From positions 35,515,201 to 35,579,200 of the forward strand of contig OW799235.1 in the NCBI GenBank assembly GCA_941918925.1: a stretch of 64,000 nt of DNA. The letters run 5' to 3'. Within the stretch, counting starts at the first letter, position 1; each line of letters opens with the position of its first letter. Below, piece after piece: positions 22,010-33,689 of this stretch. The notes below the pieces were generated by a model. It saw only the letters and a program-made list of their open reading frames with translations, did no database searches and had not been told where the DNA came from. The DNA is from Phyto melanocephala (Eukaryota > Arthropoda > Insecta > Diptera > Rhinophoridae). The position numbers and the translations under genes are program-made.

Positions 22010-23009
22010 AACACGTTATTCATAACCTACATAATTTTTTCTGCAGATAGCTTGCCATAGTGATTTTTTTTAAGAATTTCCGACTGCCTGTGAATCTGCA
22101 ATGTAGAACTCCTGGTCTAAAAGCTGTGAGAAGTCAGTTAACACATTGGTCTCGTCGTTCATATTGCAGAAATTAAATTTTTTAAATAATTTTTTTTTAA
22201 TTTAATCAATAGTACATAGAGAATAAATCTTTTTAAGAATTTACTGCTTATACTCTTTAAATTTACACTTTGTAAATTCAAGAAAACCTTATAATTTATT
22301 GTAAAATTTTGGAAAAAATCATTCATTGGAAAAAATAAAAATGATTATAAATTATATGTTTAATATGTACATATATACCTTCTTGTGTACGTATACTTAC
22401 ACATGTTCTATATCAATTATAACTATATTTATCTGGTTCAAAAGTATTTAAGTTAACACTCATAAAATTTCGCTTAAATTGGTTATGCCTGATAATAGAT
22501 TATATTTTAGATCCTTATCAAAGTAACCACGTTTTGTGTGCATTGTATTTTATTTGTCGACGGAATAAACAAAATACATTTCGAAAAAAAATAAAACAGA
22601 GAGTAAATAAAACCGGAATAGAGTTTTTTTTAGTAAACATCACAGGTTGTTGTTGATAAGAAATTCTCACAGGTTGTTTCTTTACTCATTTTCCTGCAAA
22701 GATGGATGAATTCATTTAAAAGACCATTTTTATACGGACCTTGACAATGTTAATACATTAAGTTATTATTTATTTATGGAATTTGACAGCATCATAACAC
22801 AGTAAAATAAACAGCTGGGGTTTTAAGAGCATCTTTAGCAAATAGCTTATTTATTAGGCTTGTAGGTATCTCTCTGTTATTTTTATGCAGCCTTGCAAAA
22901 CTGATGTAGTATATCTCTCCCAAGAGAGAAGAAGAAATCGTATTAAAGAAAAGCAGTCACGAGAGTCAGTTACAAATAATCATCAATATAAATTCATGAA
23001 CTAATGTTT
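22010..23009. other. AT-rich spacer
   Basis: No gene or mobile element end was recognised. The last part, from about 22900, becomes less AT-rich as it approaches the CAA/CAG-rich island. Confidence 0.5.
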
Positions 23010-23088
23010 CGTTGGCCTACGTTTTTGTTGTTGTAGTTAAAGTGGCATTTTATGGCAACAGCAGAACAGCCCATGTCAGACCACCAAG
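23010..23088 (+). other. Left half of a possible untranslated exon
   Basis: Sequence rich in GGC, AAC and CAG (GGCAACAGCAGAACAGCCC) stands out from the AT-rich surroundings. If the hAT element at 23089-24638 and one copy of its duplication are removed, it joins directly to the CAG/CAA-rich block at 24647-24829. Together they look like a fly gene leader or exon. No splice acceptor or start site could be fixed. Confidence 0.35.
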
Positions 23089-24638
23089 CAGCGTTGTCAA
23101 CTTTAAAATTTCAAAAAGCACCATAACCCAGGAAAAAACGCGTCATTTTCAAAAAAAATCACTATTTTTATAATTTGTAAATTATTTTTTTATTTATTTA
23201 ATAAAATTATACATTTATATAAATTTCTTTGCAAATAAGACATTTTTAAATGAATATCAGAATAAATAACAACAAAATTTACAAAAATCAAACAACGAAT
23301 ATCTTTTAGTCAGTCAGTACAGATTTACATAGATACATATATTTATATGTAAATAAAAATAAACAAAAACATTGGAAAAAAGAACAAAAATATTTAATTA
23401 TTAAAGTAATTATCATTTCACAATATATCACAGGAGTGATGCATTGTAAGAAATTTATTTCAACATTTAGAAAAAATTACGACAGGATTAATTTTTCCAT
23501 ACCTGATACATTTAAACGACGTTTAATAAACATATGTGAATTTGTTGTAAAAAATATTAAATAAATTATTCACCAAATAAGTACAACTATTATTTAATAT
23601 TTAAATATTTTTATGTTACATATTAGAATAATTAAATAGAACTATTTCTAACTAAAAATTATGAAAAATTTTAATAAACTTGCAGTTTAATAATTCGATT
23701 AGGATTTAAGCTTTTCTCTGTGTAAATAATATCAAATATCAATGTTAAAGTCAATTATTTCTTCATTATTATCACTATCATCTGGCCACAACATAGTCTT
23801 AATTTCAAATTGTAATGCTTTATAAATATCATTACTATTATTCAGAATATTTACTTCATCAGCTATTTGGTAGGTTTCGCAACAGGAATTTTCCCGTTTA
23901 AGCCCATTTTTAATGTGAAGTAAGGCATTAACTGAATTTAAAGACATTCGGTTGCGAATTTTAGATTTAAACACATTCATGGGAGCGACAAAAGTTTAAC
24001 GTTTAAGTTTAATGCTTCAAAGGGATTTAAGTTAACTGTACGATTGTACGATTTAACTTCAATCCAAAAATCGAGTGGATTCAATATTTTACCATTGGTA
24101 ACGGTAAAATATCTTCTTTTGTATGTGATAAAACATTTCTAACATTAATTATGTTAATTTTACTCAAGGTTCAAGGTTTTCTGGTAAAATTTTTAAACGT
24201 TGTGGGACGCTAAAAGTTTGCTTTAAGGTTTAATCATTTATAAGATGATCTCAAAAGAAAGAGGAATTTCTTTTATTCACATTCACCTCAAATGCATATA
24301 CATATGTATAAAGTTAGACATTTTGAAACAAAAACTTTCTGGGCAATCAACACCATCTTATAAATAATTAAATTTTTAGTGTAATATTATTTTCTTGCCG
24401 AGTTGCATGTAATTGTACTATAAGTTACATTTTGGTAGTATGTATATAAATTTACACTTACAAAAATTTTTTTTCAATTAATTAATTTGAATTTTAGTGT
24501 TTGGTGTCACCGAAATAAAAAAGAAAATCACTAAAAACTAAAAAAAAAAATCACCAAGCACTGACTCACAATTTTTCCGCTTTCTAAATGTTAAAAATCA
24601 CCAAAAACGGTGATAAAATCACCGAGTTGACAACGCTG
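23089..24638 (-). mobile_element. hAT element, internally decayed
   Basis: The 1550-bp element is flanked by the perfect 8-bp repeat CCACCAAG (23081-23088 and 24639-24646). The ends are 14-bp inverted repeats CAGCGTTGTCAACT. The right end carries several copies of GGTGATTTT or its inverse within about 120 bp, as expected for transposase-binding subterminal repeats. A decayed hAT C-terminus lies inside on the minus strand. All three lines agree on hAT. Confidence 0.9.
23732..24090 (-). pseudogene. hAT transposase C-terminal remnant
   Basis: The minus strand gives GKILNPLDFWIEVKS and LNPFEALNLNVKLLSLP, then after a one-base frame change FKSKIRNRMSLNSVNALLHI followed by KNGLKRENSCCETYQI. This is the end of a hAT transposase: the NPF...LSLP block and the K-RNR-S dimerisation helix. 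The catalytic domain and N-terminal BED finger are not recognisable. The last 82 codons are still open, with an acidic tail (DDSDNNEEIIDF). Confidence 0.75.
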
Positions 24639-24646
24639 CCACCAAG

Positions 24647-24829
24647 TACCAATATTTATCGCAGCAACAGCAGCAAGTAAAATATTGAATTGTAGTAAAG
24701 CAAGAAGTAAGCAAGCAAGCATATCGTCATCGCTTTCGTCGTATTCGTAGTCATAGTCGTCGTATAGTAGTACATACAGTAAAACAACGAAGAACAGACC
24801 AGTCATCAACAGCACATAATAAACACAAG
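24647..24829 (+). other. CAG/CAA-rich island with possible splice donor
   Basis: The block has CAGCAACAGCAGC, GCAAGCAAGC and TCGTCATCGC-type runs and is clearly less AT-rich than its surroundings. It ends ACACAAGTCC|GTGAGT (donor at 24830), a good 5' splice site. It reads like a fly 5' untranslated exon on the plus strand. A 74-codon minus-strand frame (acidic DDYDYEYDESDDD) also crosses it but runs into the hAT element, so I do not call it. Confidence 0.4.
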
Positions 24830-25997
24830 TCCGTGAGTAACTTTAGTATGAAATCTTCTTTTGGTGTGATTAGATCGAGGCGGTAGCTCCGGTTCCTTGA
24901 TAAGCGTGAATATTTAACGTGATGTATACGTGCACGTTGTTATAATTTTAATTTTTTTTTTTTTTAAAGACAACTTTGATGTTTTTTCGCTTTTATAATT
25001 TATTTTAAAACCGACATTGTGAATGAACAAATTTCATTAAAATAATAATAATATTTAGAAAAAAATTATTAAAACAAAAATTATATGAAAACATTGAATA
25101 AACCGAAAAACAGAAAAAAATAAAAATTGAACAAATACAAGATACCTACCTAGGTATTAAAAAGTCTATAAAAAATATATATAAAATAAAGTGGTAATTA
25201 AAAAATATATTTTTAGCCTTTAAAACAAAATATATTGTGTTAATTAAATGTTAAAAAATTACAAAATAAATGTTTGTTATAAAAAAAATTGTGGAAAATA
25301 AAAATCCAGTTTTTGTTTTGCTTAATAAGATAAAAAAAAAATAAATAACGTTGAAGTTTAACGTTAAAACAACAGTTGTCGAAATAGTTTTCTACAATAA
25401 GAAAAAAATGCAATGAAAATTCTGTTTTAATATTTTGCGTGCTGTTTAGCCATGCAAAAATTTAAAATACAAATAAAATAAAAAATCGAAGAAAATCATC
25501 ATCATCATCATCTTCAACAACGTCATTATCATCACTGTTTTTGTTCCATCCAAAAGCAGACATCGCCATCAACGTTAATTTTTAGTAAATTTAGTACTTT
25601 TGTGTATTAATTTTTTCTTTCTTTTGTTGCCACTCCAACTCACACAGCAACACAATTATAGTTTGTCTGTATTACAGTTGCTACTGCCAACTGCTGCTAA
25701 TGCAACCAAGCACAACATATTGCTAATGCCTGCCTGCATACCGTTGCAGTTTTTTGTTGCCGTTTTTTTTGTAGTTTTTGTAAATATTATTTGCTTATTG
25801 TAAATTTTTGAAATACAGTCAGATTGAAATGAATGGGGTTATTTAAAAGAATTAACAAAAAATATATATCTTTGACTAATGCAAAAAGTTTAAGAACAAA
25901 ATTATAAAATTCTTTACATATGCGCAGTAATAAGTTTTTTTACAGACGTTTTTATCACGAACACTGCTAAATCGGCTCCCCTATTTATAAGGTTTTA
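24830..25997. other. AT-rich spacer with ATC microsatellite and a less AT-rich patch
   Basis: An (ATC)n run is at about 25497-25512. Positions about 25625-25760 are richer in CAA/GCC (CTGCCAACTGCTGCTAATGC) and could be another exon-like block. No start, splice pair or conserved protein was recognised. Confidence 0.4.
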
Positions 25998-26100
25998 CTG
26001 CCGTATTCATAAAAAATATTTTAGGTTTATTGAAGGCTTGTACAGAAAATTGTTAAATAAGCCTTTAATAAACCTAAAATATTTTTTATGAATACGGCAG
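25998..26100. repeat. Hairpin MITE, CTGCCGTATTC family, copy 2
   Basis: Nearly the whole 103 bp is one long palindrome: CTGCCGTATTCATAAAAAAT inward from the left and its inverse from the right, matching over more than 40 bp with a small loop. TTA flanks both sides. It is the least diverged copy in the window, and its RNA would fold into a long hairpin. Confidence 0.88.
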
Positions 26101-26604
26101 TTATAATTAAAGAACGACTTTAACAAAATCTGGAGGCATATACATATTCATAATAATTAAAATTTAAATATTTTCAGTTCCTTGACATTTAGTTTTTTAC
26201 CAAATTTCTCGCTCATGTTTTACCCTCAATTTTATAATTATTAGAAATTACTTATAAAGGGTTTTTAATAAGGGCTGTTGAATTTTGATCTGTTATTATC
26301 GCAAGTAATATGATTAAGCTGTACGTTCTAACGATTATAAAACAGATCTTCCAGTGCAATCATAAAATGATAACTTAAGTTGACCACAAAAATTGTGCCA
26401 GATAACCCGGCTCGACTACTGGTTGAATTTTCACAGATTAATAACAATAGCTGTGCGTTGTTTGATGGCCTTAAAGACAACATAATCTAGGCCAACGTCC
26501 TGATATAACTGTGTAGATCCATGACAGCGTAATTGGCAATTTGAAATTGATGACTTCAATATTTTTTTTAAATTTAAAAAGAATTTAAAATTTAATTACT
26601 TACG
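26101..26604. other. AT-rich spacer
   Basis: No gene or element was recognised. Confidence 0.5.
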
Positions 26605-27025
26605 GCCTTATTCATAACAAAAAGTTAGCCACAGTTTATACACTACGTACAACGAGCTGCTAACTGGAATGCCGATTAAGCTTGGCGGCTCGTTGGCACA
26701 GTTTATTCATAACAAACTTTTATCCGTCTGCCAACTTTAAAAAAATCAACTCTGAAATTGCATGATACTCCTTAAAAATGCAACCATTTTTTGTATATCA
26801 TCTCTTATTTTGAATTTTTTTTGCTTTTCCATCCATACAATTATTAAAATAAACGAACAATTTATTTTTCGTGCACAAAAAGTTTTATTCTTTTCTTTAT
26901 AAAATTTTTTGACACAGAACAGCTGTTTTTCACAAATCGGCAAACGCTTAGCTCGTTTACAAGAGTTTAGCAAATCGTTAGGCAGAGTTTGGCATGTGTG
27001 TTATGAATAAACTTTATGCCGTTAC
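26605..27025. repeat. Possible inverted-repeat element with TTATTCATAAC ends
   Basis: CGGCCTTATTCATAAC at the left is mirrored by GTTATGAATAAACTTTATGCCG (given as GTTATGAATAAAC, TTATGCCG) at the right, and TTTATTCATAAC occurs again at about 26700. The inner part holds a 75-codon minus-strand frame I do not recognise. Ends are imperfect and no target duplication was found, so this is tentative. Confidence 0.4.
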
Positions 27026-27353
27026 AGTTTATGTAATTAGAATAACTTTTGTATCAATTACTTGCAATTACTTCACTCTTACTATTTACAGTAATTGCTC
27101 GTCGCTTGTAATTGGTAATTGAGAGATTCCAATTGTAAAATGTTATTAAATTTGTATCAATTATAATTACTTATATAATTAATATTTATCAATTACTAAT
27201 TAAATTAAAAGTAATTGGCAACGCTCTTCTGCTCTATACACAGGTTAATTTACCGTTTTGAAACATCGATCCTCCGTTGTTAGAAAACCCTTTTCTATAT
27301 CTTTTTTTAATTTAAAATCAATAAAGCAGCTAGATTGACCTGAAAATTGCTAA

Positions 27354-27723
27354 GTCACCATTTAGACAGGGAAAAATTTGGAAGGGAAACATTTTGTTTG
27401 GAGAGAGGGATGGGTGGGGAAGAGAATATGAAATTTATTTCCCGTTCTCGCAGGCACGCTTTGTGTTTTCATTCTTATTGTTTACATTTGCTATGATTTT
27501 TGACATTTGCTTTATTTCTTTTCGGCGTGCTCTATGTTCTTTATGTTTTATATTTGACTTTGTTTGAATAAAAATAAAAAATGTACTAAATAAAATGTCA
27601 AAAAGAACAAATATAAACTGGAATGTTTCCCACAACAATGTTTTCCTGTATGACCGCGAAGGAAAATACAAAAGAGAATTCCAGATGTTTACCTTCCAAA
27701 TGTTTCCCTGTGTAAACGGGGAC
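27354..27723. repeat. MITE with TAA target duplication
   Basis: The 370-bp element has imperfect inverted ends over about 40 bp (left GTCACCATTTAGACAGGG, right inverse GTCCCCGTTTACACAGGG) with TAA on both sides (27351-27353, 27724-27726). That duplication suits PIF/Harbinger, but the ends differ from the 21443 element. A 78-codon minus-strand frame inside resembles nothing I know. Confidence 0.75.
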
Positions 27724-27726
27724 TAA

Positions 27727-29756
27727 CATAGCATTATTCTTCAACAATTATAAAAACAAAAGAGTAAACGACAGTTGTACTGCAGCCAACTTCAACGACT
27801 AACGTTCTGTCGACATTGGATTTTCCAATTTCAAATCGTTGTCTCGCCGCGTTATTTCGGTTCGCTTCATATAAATTGAATGGGCATCAGAATTTATGAC
27901 AGCTGAAAAACGCTTCCGCTTCTGTTTTAGGTTTGGCTGTTAGTATTATTTCTTTAAATTCTTGAGTTATAAAAAAAATCATTTTCTTTTCGTGCAATAT
28001 GATCTTAATAATTTTACTGATTTCTTACTTTTCACTTAACCAACTTTTGTGAACGTTCTGTAAAGTAGTTCCCGCTATTCCTATAAAATATTAGTAATAC
28101 GCAAAACGCGCTAACAATAAAACATTAAAGTTTAAATGCGCCTGTCCGCTTTAATGCGTTTTCCAATTTAATGATAATTTTGTTTCTACATTTTAACCAT
28201 AATATGTAATGAAAAAATCATTCAAATGGAAAACATTGTCTTTTATTATCTGAATTAAAGGAAATAAATAGAAAATAATTAAAATTTCTTTTAAAGTGAA
28301 ATTTATAAAACGGCAGAAACAGAATGTCTAAACGAAATAATATTCTTTATTTGCGCAATTATTAGTAAATTTAAATGTGTCAAAAGCTGTCGATTTAATT
28401 TTGTACACTCAAATAGGAACTACTCTGGTATTTTAAAATAGGTAATATCTACCTAGTTGTGTTCCAATTATTACTGTATTTTAATTTCGTTTTTAATTGA
28501 TTTTGTCAAATTTTTTTTTTATCATCCACATTTTCTTCTTAAACTAATCGTTTAAACATTACGTTTTTCTATTCCAATAAAAGAATTTAAAATAATTATA
28601 CGATCAATTTACCCACTTTTTAAGTAACAATTTGGAAAAAAAAAATTAGTGTATTTGTTTTTTGAGCTCACATTTGTTTAAATTTCAATATTATTTTATT
28701 TGCATTTACATCAAGTGTTGCTGTATTTGTATTCTTATACTAAAATGTGCTACCAATACTATTTTAGCCTTATTATTGTAGTTGTTTGAACAAACGATAA
28801 ATAAAGTTTTTGTTGTTTGTATTTTGCTGACACGCTTACTGGCTTGTACACTCGTCTAAATAAGTTTTCCATGACTTCATTCCCATACACCACAATACAA
28901 CAACTACGCAACAGTCGGTAGAATAATGTTATTGCCATTCTACACGCCATTTGTTTAAAAACACGAGTATGAGTATCTTTCATATAATTACCTCCCCAAC
29001 TGTCAAGTGATTGCAGTTACCGTTTTTTGCGGTTGTTGTTTTTGTGATTTTATGCACTAAACATATGTTTAGCTTTTATGTTATATTCTCCAAAGTGGAG
29101 AAAGAGATTTTTCATTTTAGATACATAGCTGTAACAGCTGGAGTTGGAGAAAAACAAATAATTAAATAAACAGGATTGCCATGTTGTTTGTTAGAAATTT
29201 GTTTTTTTTACAATGTTTTGCATATGGGTGCTTTACTTGTTAGTTTTTCTTGTTTATTTTGGTTTAGACTTTAAAACCTACATTGCCTGTAGGTATTTTG
29301 TGGTTCTTTGTTTCTGATAAGATCATGATTCTGTGTAAATAGAAAAAAAATTTCGTTTCAAGTAGGTAAATATTGGGTGATGAATTATACTCTGTATTAT
29401 GTTCTTATAAAAGAAAAATGAAATTATCCACTTACGGGTTACTTTACTTACTATCTACTTATGTATATTCTAAGAAAAAACTATTTGGGAAATGTAAACA
29501 TTTAAAAAAATTTAAAGTTCTTATATATGAACTCTAAATATTTATATTAGGAGTAAAAAGCCGGTTTATTTTTATTGTTAAATAATATTAGAACACTTCA
29601 AAAGAGTTAACTCTAAAATAGTTTTGACAATACATTATTATTATTAACATAACGATGCTTTAATATCTAAAGGGCCTTACATTTAAATGTGTATTTTAGT
29701 AAGATATCGTTTTTTTATTCATTTGAATCGCCTATTGATGGCATTATGTATGTTAT
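27727..29756. other. Spacer with one less AT-rich patch
   Basis: Positions about 27760-27940 are less AT-rich (CTGCAGCCAACTTCAACG, GTCTCGCCGCGTTATTTCGG) and could be regulatory or an untranslated exon. The remainder is AT-rich. No supported gene. Confidence 0.4.
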
Positions 29757-30290
29757 AAAGGGTGTTTTTTTAGAGGTATAAAGTTCGAAATTGAATAAAA
29801 CGAAGATGGACTTTACATGATCCGACAGGAAAAAATCTAGCGGTGTTAAATCATACGGTATTCAATTTTAATTTAGGGGTCTGAAATTTTAAACCATGCA
29901 ATTCAAACGTTTTCTTCAATAAATCAATTGTGGCACGAGCTGTATAACAATTGTCTTGTTGAAACCACAGCTCCTGCACACATTCAATTGGTGAACGAAA
30001 AAGTCAGTAATCATAACTCTATAATGATAACCACTGACATATTCAATAAACAGTCTCGAGGACTATCATCGCTCTTAAATATGACAGTTTTGTTTATTGA
30101 CGAATCCAATCAAACAAAAGTGAGCTTTATCGCTAAACAATTGTCGCTTATGAAAATCGGGATCAGCGGAATCTACGTCTTGCTATTCATGCGTCAGTCT
30201 ATTTATGATGAAACTAAACTTAAATTACTTGACAGCTCACAAAACGTCCCTCCGTTCAAAATTCTGTTGCAAAAATCAGACTAAATATGA
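29757..30290 (-). pseudogene. DD41D element remnant
   Basis: The left end begins AAAGGGTGTTTTTTTAGAGG, a known style of mariner-group terminal repeat. The minus strand reads DPDFHKRQLFSDKAHFCL, GFVNKQNCHI, and after stops ELWFQQDNCYTARATIDLLK. These are the first and second catalytic Asp regions of a rosa-like transposase with about half the protein deleted. A long plus-strand frame overlaps it but is antisense noise. Confidence 0.75.
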
Positions 30291-30299
30291 TCAATGGCA

Positions 30300-30845
30300 T
30301 GTGTTAGTTTAGCTTTAAGACCTGCAGCTTGAGAAAATTCTATAGAATAGCTACCACAGCATCAGCTATATGGCAAGTTATGCCGTCTACATGTCGATCG
30401 TGTCGGTATACTCCAAATCAGGCCAAAATAATTTGGAATCATAGACCTATAGCGCTCTCCGTTGACGCTGATGGTGTGGCTAACATCGTTCTCAACTAAT
30501 CTTGCACTGTTGACGCCGCCAGGTCAAAATTTACACCAAACAGTAGTATTTTGGGATTGGCACTATTGAATTTAATGTAAATTGGTATTGTGCAAATTCT
30601 AAATTTTTTTGGTTGACCTATACTCCGAAAATGAGCCTTGCTGAAGGTGAAGCGAGGAACAATGCCGAAACATAACACCCATTGTTATAAAACAATTTAA
30701 TCATTTGCACGAGTTGTTCAACGCTAACCCGTTCATTGTGATTAAGCAAAACAAACTAATTTAATGACAGCCAATTCGACGGATGAAGCTTAAACAATAT
30801 GGCCGCTATTAACTGTTATAGTTTGTAGCTGCCCTAACACCCAAA
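30300..30845 (-). pseudogene. Second DD41D element remnant, adjacent
   Basis: The minus strand gives RVSVEQLVQMIKLFYNNG near 30735-30680, the transposase N-terminus, then ENDVSHTISVNGERYRSM and YFWPDLEYTDT near 30500-30390. This block lies downstream of FSDEAHF in a normal protein, so this copy is separate from the 29757 one. Decay is advanced. GGGTGTTAGGGCAGC at the right edge may be the terminal repeat. Confidence 0.65.
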
Positions 30846-31516
30846 GAAAAGCAAAATCCATGAAATCACAAAAAATAATAAAAATGTTTTTGTTGGTAGT
30901 AAAAGCGTAGTGTTGTCCCTTATTATCTTTTAAAAATATGTCAATGAAAACGTATTCAACGTAAAAATCTATTATCTGTAGATTTTTAACTCACAGAAAA
31001 TTAAGATACATATGTATTTCATAAACAGTAACACGTTTTGTTTATGTGACAGATTTGGTCAGCTGATTCGTAACATCACGTTACAAATCCACTAACTGTA
31101 CCATTAGTCAGTGATCTGAAAACCGTTATTTGTTTATCTTTTTTTGTGAAGACGAAATGAAAATATAAAAGCAGTGTTGTTAATATTTGTTACTACATTC
31201 ATAAATTAATGTTAAAAATGTATATGCATAAAACACTAAATACATACATACATCAGTGGCAATTGTTGCATTCTTGGTCTATTGCAAATGTATAAAATTT
31301 AGAACTTTTTAGAAAAGTAAAACAAATTTTCTAGCAGCATTAAAACAAACCTGTTTGTCTTTAAATTATCAACAAAGAAGATTAAGTCGTTTATGACTAA
31401 CTGCTGTAAGCACAAAAGGTTATTAGAAGTTTATTAAAACTTATTTCTATAGAAAATCTGTTTAATAATTCTCTATAAACCTGTGATAACTTTATGCATA
31501 CATCAGCAAAAATTAA
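30846..31516. other. AT-rich spacer
   Basis: A short palindrome GTAAC-ATCAC-GTTAC lies near 31071-31085. No gene was recognised. Confidence 0.45.
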
Positions 31517-31601
31517 CTGCCGTATATATATATATTTATATATATGTATATTGACAGAAATTTCTCAAATAAACCTATAATATTTTGTATGAATACGGCA
31601 G
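31517..31601. repeat. Hairpin MITE, CTGCCGTATTC family, copy 3 (decayed)
   Basis: It begins CTGCCGTATATATA and ends TTGTATGAATACGGCAG. The left arm has expanded into a TA microsatellite and no longer pairs well. Flanks do not form a clear duplication. Confidence 0.6.
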
Positions 31602-33526
31602 TTTATAAAAATGTATGTCTTGTTATTTATTTATTTTTTCGAAAATTGGCATCCCTAAACTTCACAGCTATGCAGTTTTTCTGCTTGGTTTCCTTTAGCA
31701 AACACATGTTCTCTTCACATACTACCTACATATACACCAACAGACTAAAATTCTGCTGCTCTATGCATCAGCTGTTTCCTTTTTGTCATACAGCGGTTAT
31801 TACTTTGACATATGACTTGACTGGCTTGATTTCAAATAAAAGCAATTGAGTTTTACATAATAAAAGATTTTTTTTTAATGACAACTTTTACATTCACCAA
31901 CACTTGTCGGACTGCATAATGTGATTTGATACGAAGTGATTCTGTTATAATAGAAAAAAAAAACAATTCTTTCCATAGATTGTTTTACTTTTAGGTACAA
32001 ACATACGAATGGATGTGTGTGGCTTTGAATTAAATTTGTGTATGCAATTTTATTGCCTTTTATGTACGGGTAAAATTTAAAAGTTTCTTAAACCAATTTT
32101 TTCTTCTCTCTCTCTCTCTCTCTTTTTCTTCTATGTTTTACTCGTTACTGTTGGTTTCTTTCTATTTAGAATAAATGAATGTTTGACCTTTATCTGTGAA
32201 TTTTTTTTGCTGTTGTTTTATTTCCAACTTGTGAGTTTCTTATTGCAAATACTACAATGTTCTCTGTTTTGACAAAGACCAAGGAGATCAATTAAATTAT
32301 GAAAGCCTTTTTGTGTTGTCCTTTTTAAGTAAATGTATACAAATTGACATAAATTGTAATATGTTAGGTAATAGGTATAATAAAAAAAAATATTTTTAAT
32401 TCGACATAACAATTTACGACAGAACCAATAACTTATGTTGGTCATAAAACAACCGATAATATTATTTATAGTTTATATAAACAAAGTACATTAATGTATA
32501 CTTTTTATGGTTAGTTTTTTAGATTATCAAATAAACAAACCATCAGTCACCAATAACATCATTATCATGATTTTTATTAGCAAGAGAATTAAAATCATTG
32601 TGTCATTTTCGCTTTTCTCGTCATTTTAAACAGCATCAATACTACACTACCAACAACTACAACTTACATTAAATAAATGTGATGAAATATTGAAATCTTA
32701 AAGAAACAAAAAAAAAAATAATTAGAAAGAATATAAAGAACAATTTTCATATATGAAGGTTAAAGAAACGGAAACAATATTTTATTTCATCGAAAAGCAG
32801 CAAAACGTCAACTTCTTTATGGCATAACGCTCAAAATCGAAATTGTTTTAAAAAATGCGACAACTGTTTTAATGTTTTCGTTATTAGAGCAACAAAAAGT
32901 CTTGAAAACAATTTAAGAATTAAACGATCTAAGTTTTTAGAATCATTTTATTCATACAAACTTTTAGTAAAAAGTTTGTCATTTTTTATTTAAATTTTCT
33001 TTTGTCATATTTACTATTTCTATCAACTATGCGTTTACGATGTAAAAAATTACCAACTGTGGTTAACATTCAATAGATTGCAAAGGTGTAATCAGATAAA
33101 AATGAAAGGAATAGTACTTGATTACTGAAATAACGTCAACGAATTATTTGGTTACAGTTTACTCGGTATCTGAAATTGGCAGTGGGTGACGTACAATATG
33201 TAATTATTGCGGTATCCTGCAATTGTGAAATTTTATCGAGCTGATATCTTCTGGTTCCCACACATAGTACCTACATCCATATTTACATTCATACTTAAGG
33301 TCTGTCAGGCATTTTGAAAGATTCAACGACCTATCCAGAAACATTTTCGCCAATAACTTGACAAAAGTACTTTTGTTTCCTCATGAATGTGTTATTTCAA
33401 TAACATTTGAAGGTAGTCGCAAGGCAAGCGTAAGCGAAGACTGTTTTTCTTTTTATGTATTTTTTAACAATTCCAGCAATTGTTTTGAGTGGACGTTTTG
33501 TATGTAATTTGCTTTTGTTGCAGTAA
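31602..33526. other. AT-rich spacer with CT microsatellite
   Basis: A (TC)n run lies at about 32106-32124 and a short CA-rich segment at about 32635-32665. The open frames here lack coding character. Confidence 0.5.
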
Positions 33527-33680
33527 CAAAACAGATGTAAAGTTTTTACTCAAAGCCATCTTTTCAATTCGGAAAATAGCACAGAAACTTTTGTGTATCC
33601 AAATGTTAATCAAGAATGATTAACTGTTTTGCACATTTATACAATCGATCGCTTTGAGTGAAAACCTTACATCTGTTTTG
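33527..33680. repeat. 154-bp inverted-repeat MITE
   Basis: The ends CAAAACAGATGTAA and TTACATCTGTTTTG open an inverted repeat of about 34 bp with three mismatches (to CTCAAAGC inward). The middle is unrelated single-copy-like sequence. No clear target duplication. It lies directly upstream of repeat B1. Confidence 0.75.
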
Positions 33681-33689
33681 ATATTATAA

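Noticed and set aside
24591..24815. Minus-strand frame with hydrophobic start and acidic run
   Set aside because: It spans the hAT end and the target duplication, so it cannot be an old gene; the plus-strand leader reading fits better.
29928..30284. 118-codon plus-strand frame
   Set aside because: It is antisense to clear transposase motifs on the minus strand.
31544..31849. 101-codon plus-strand frame
   Set aside because: It starts inside a MITE and has no recognisable domain; composition matches random AT-rich DNA.
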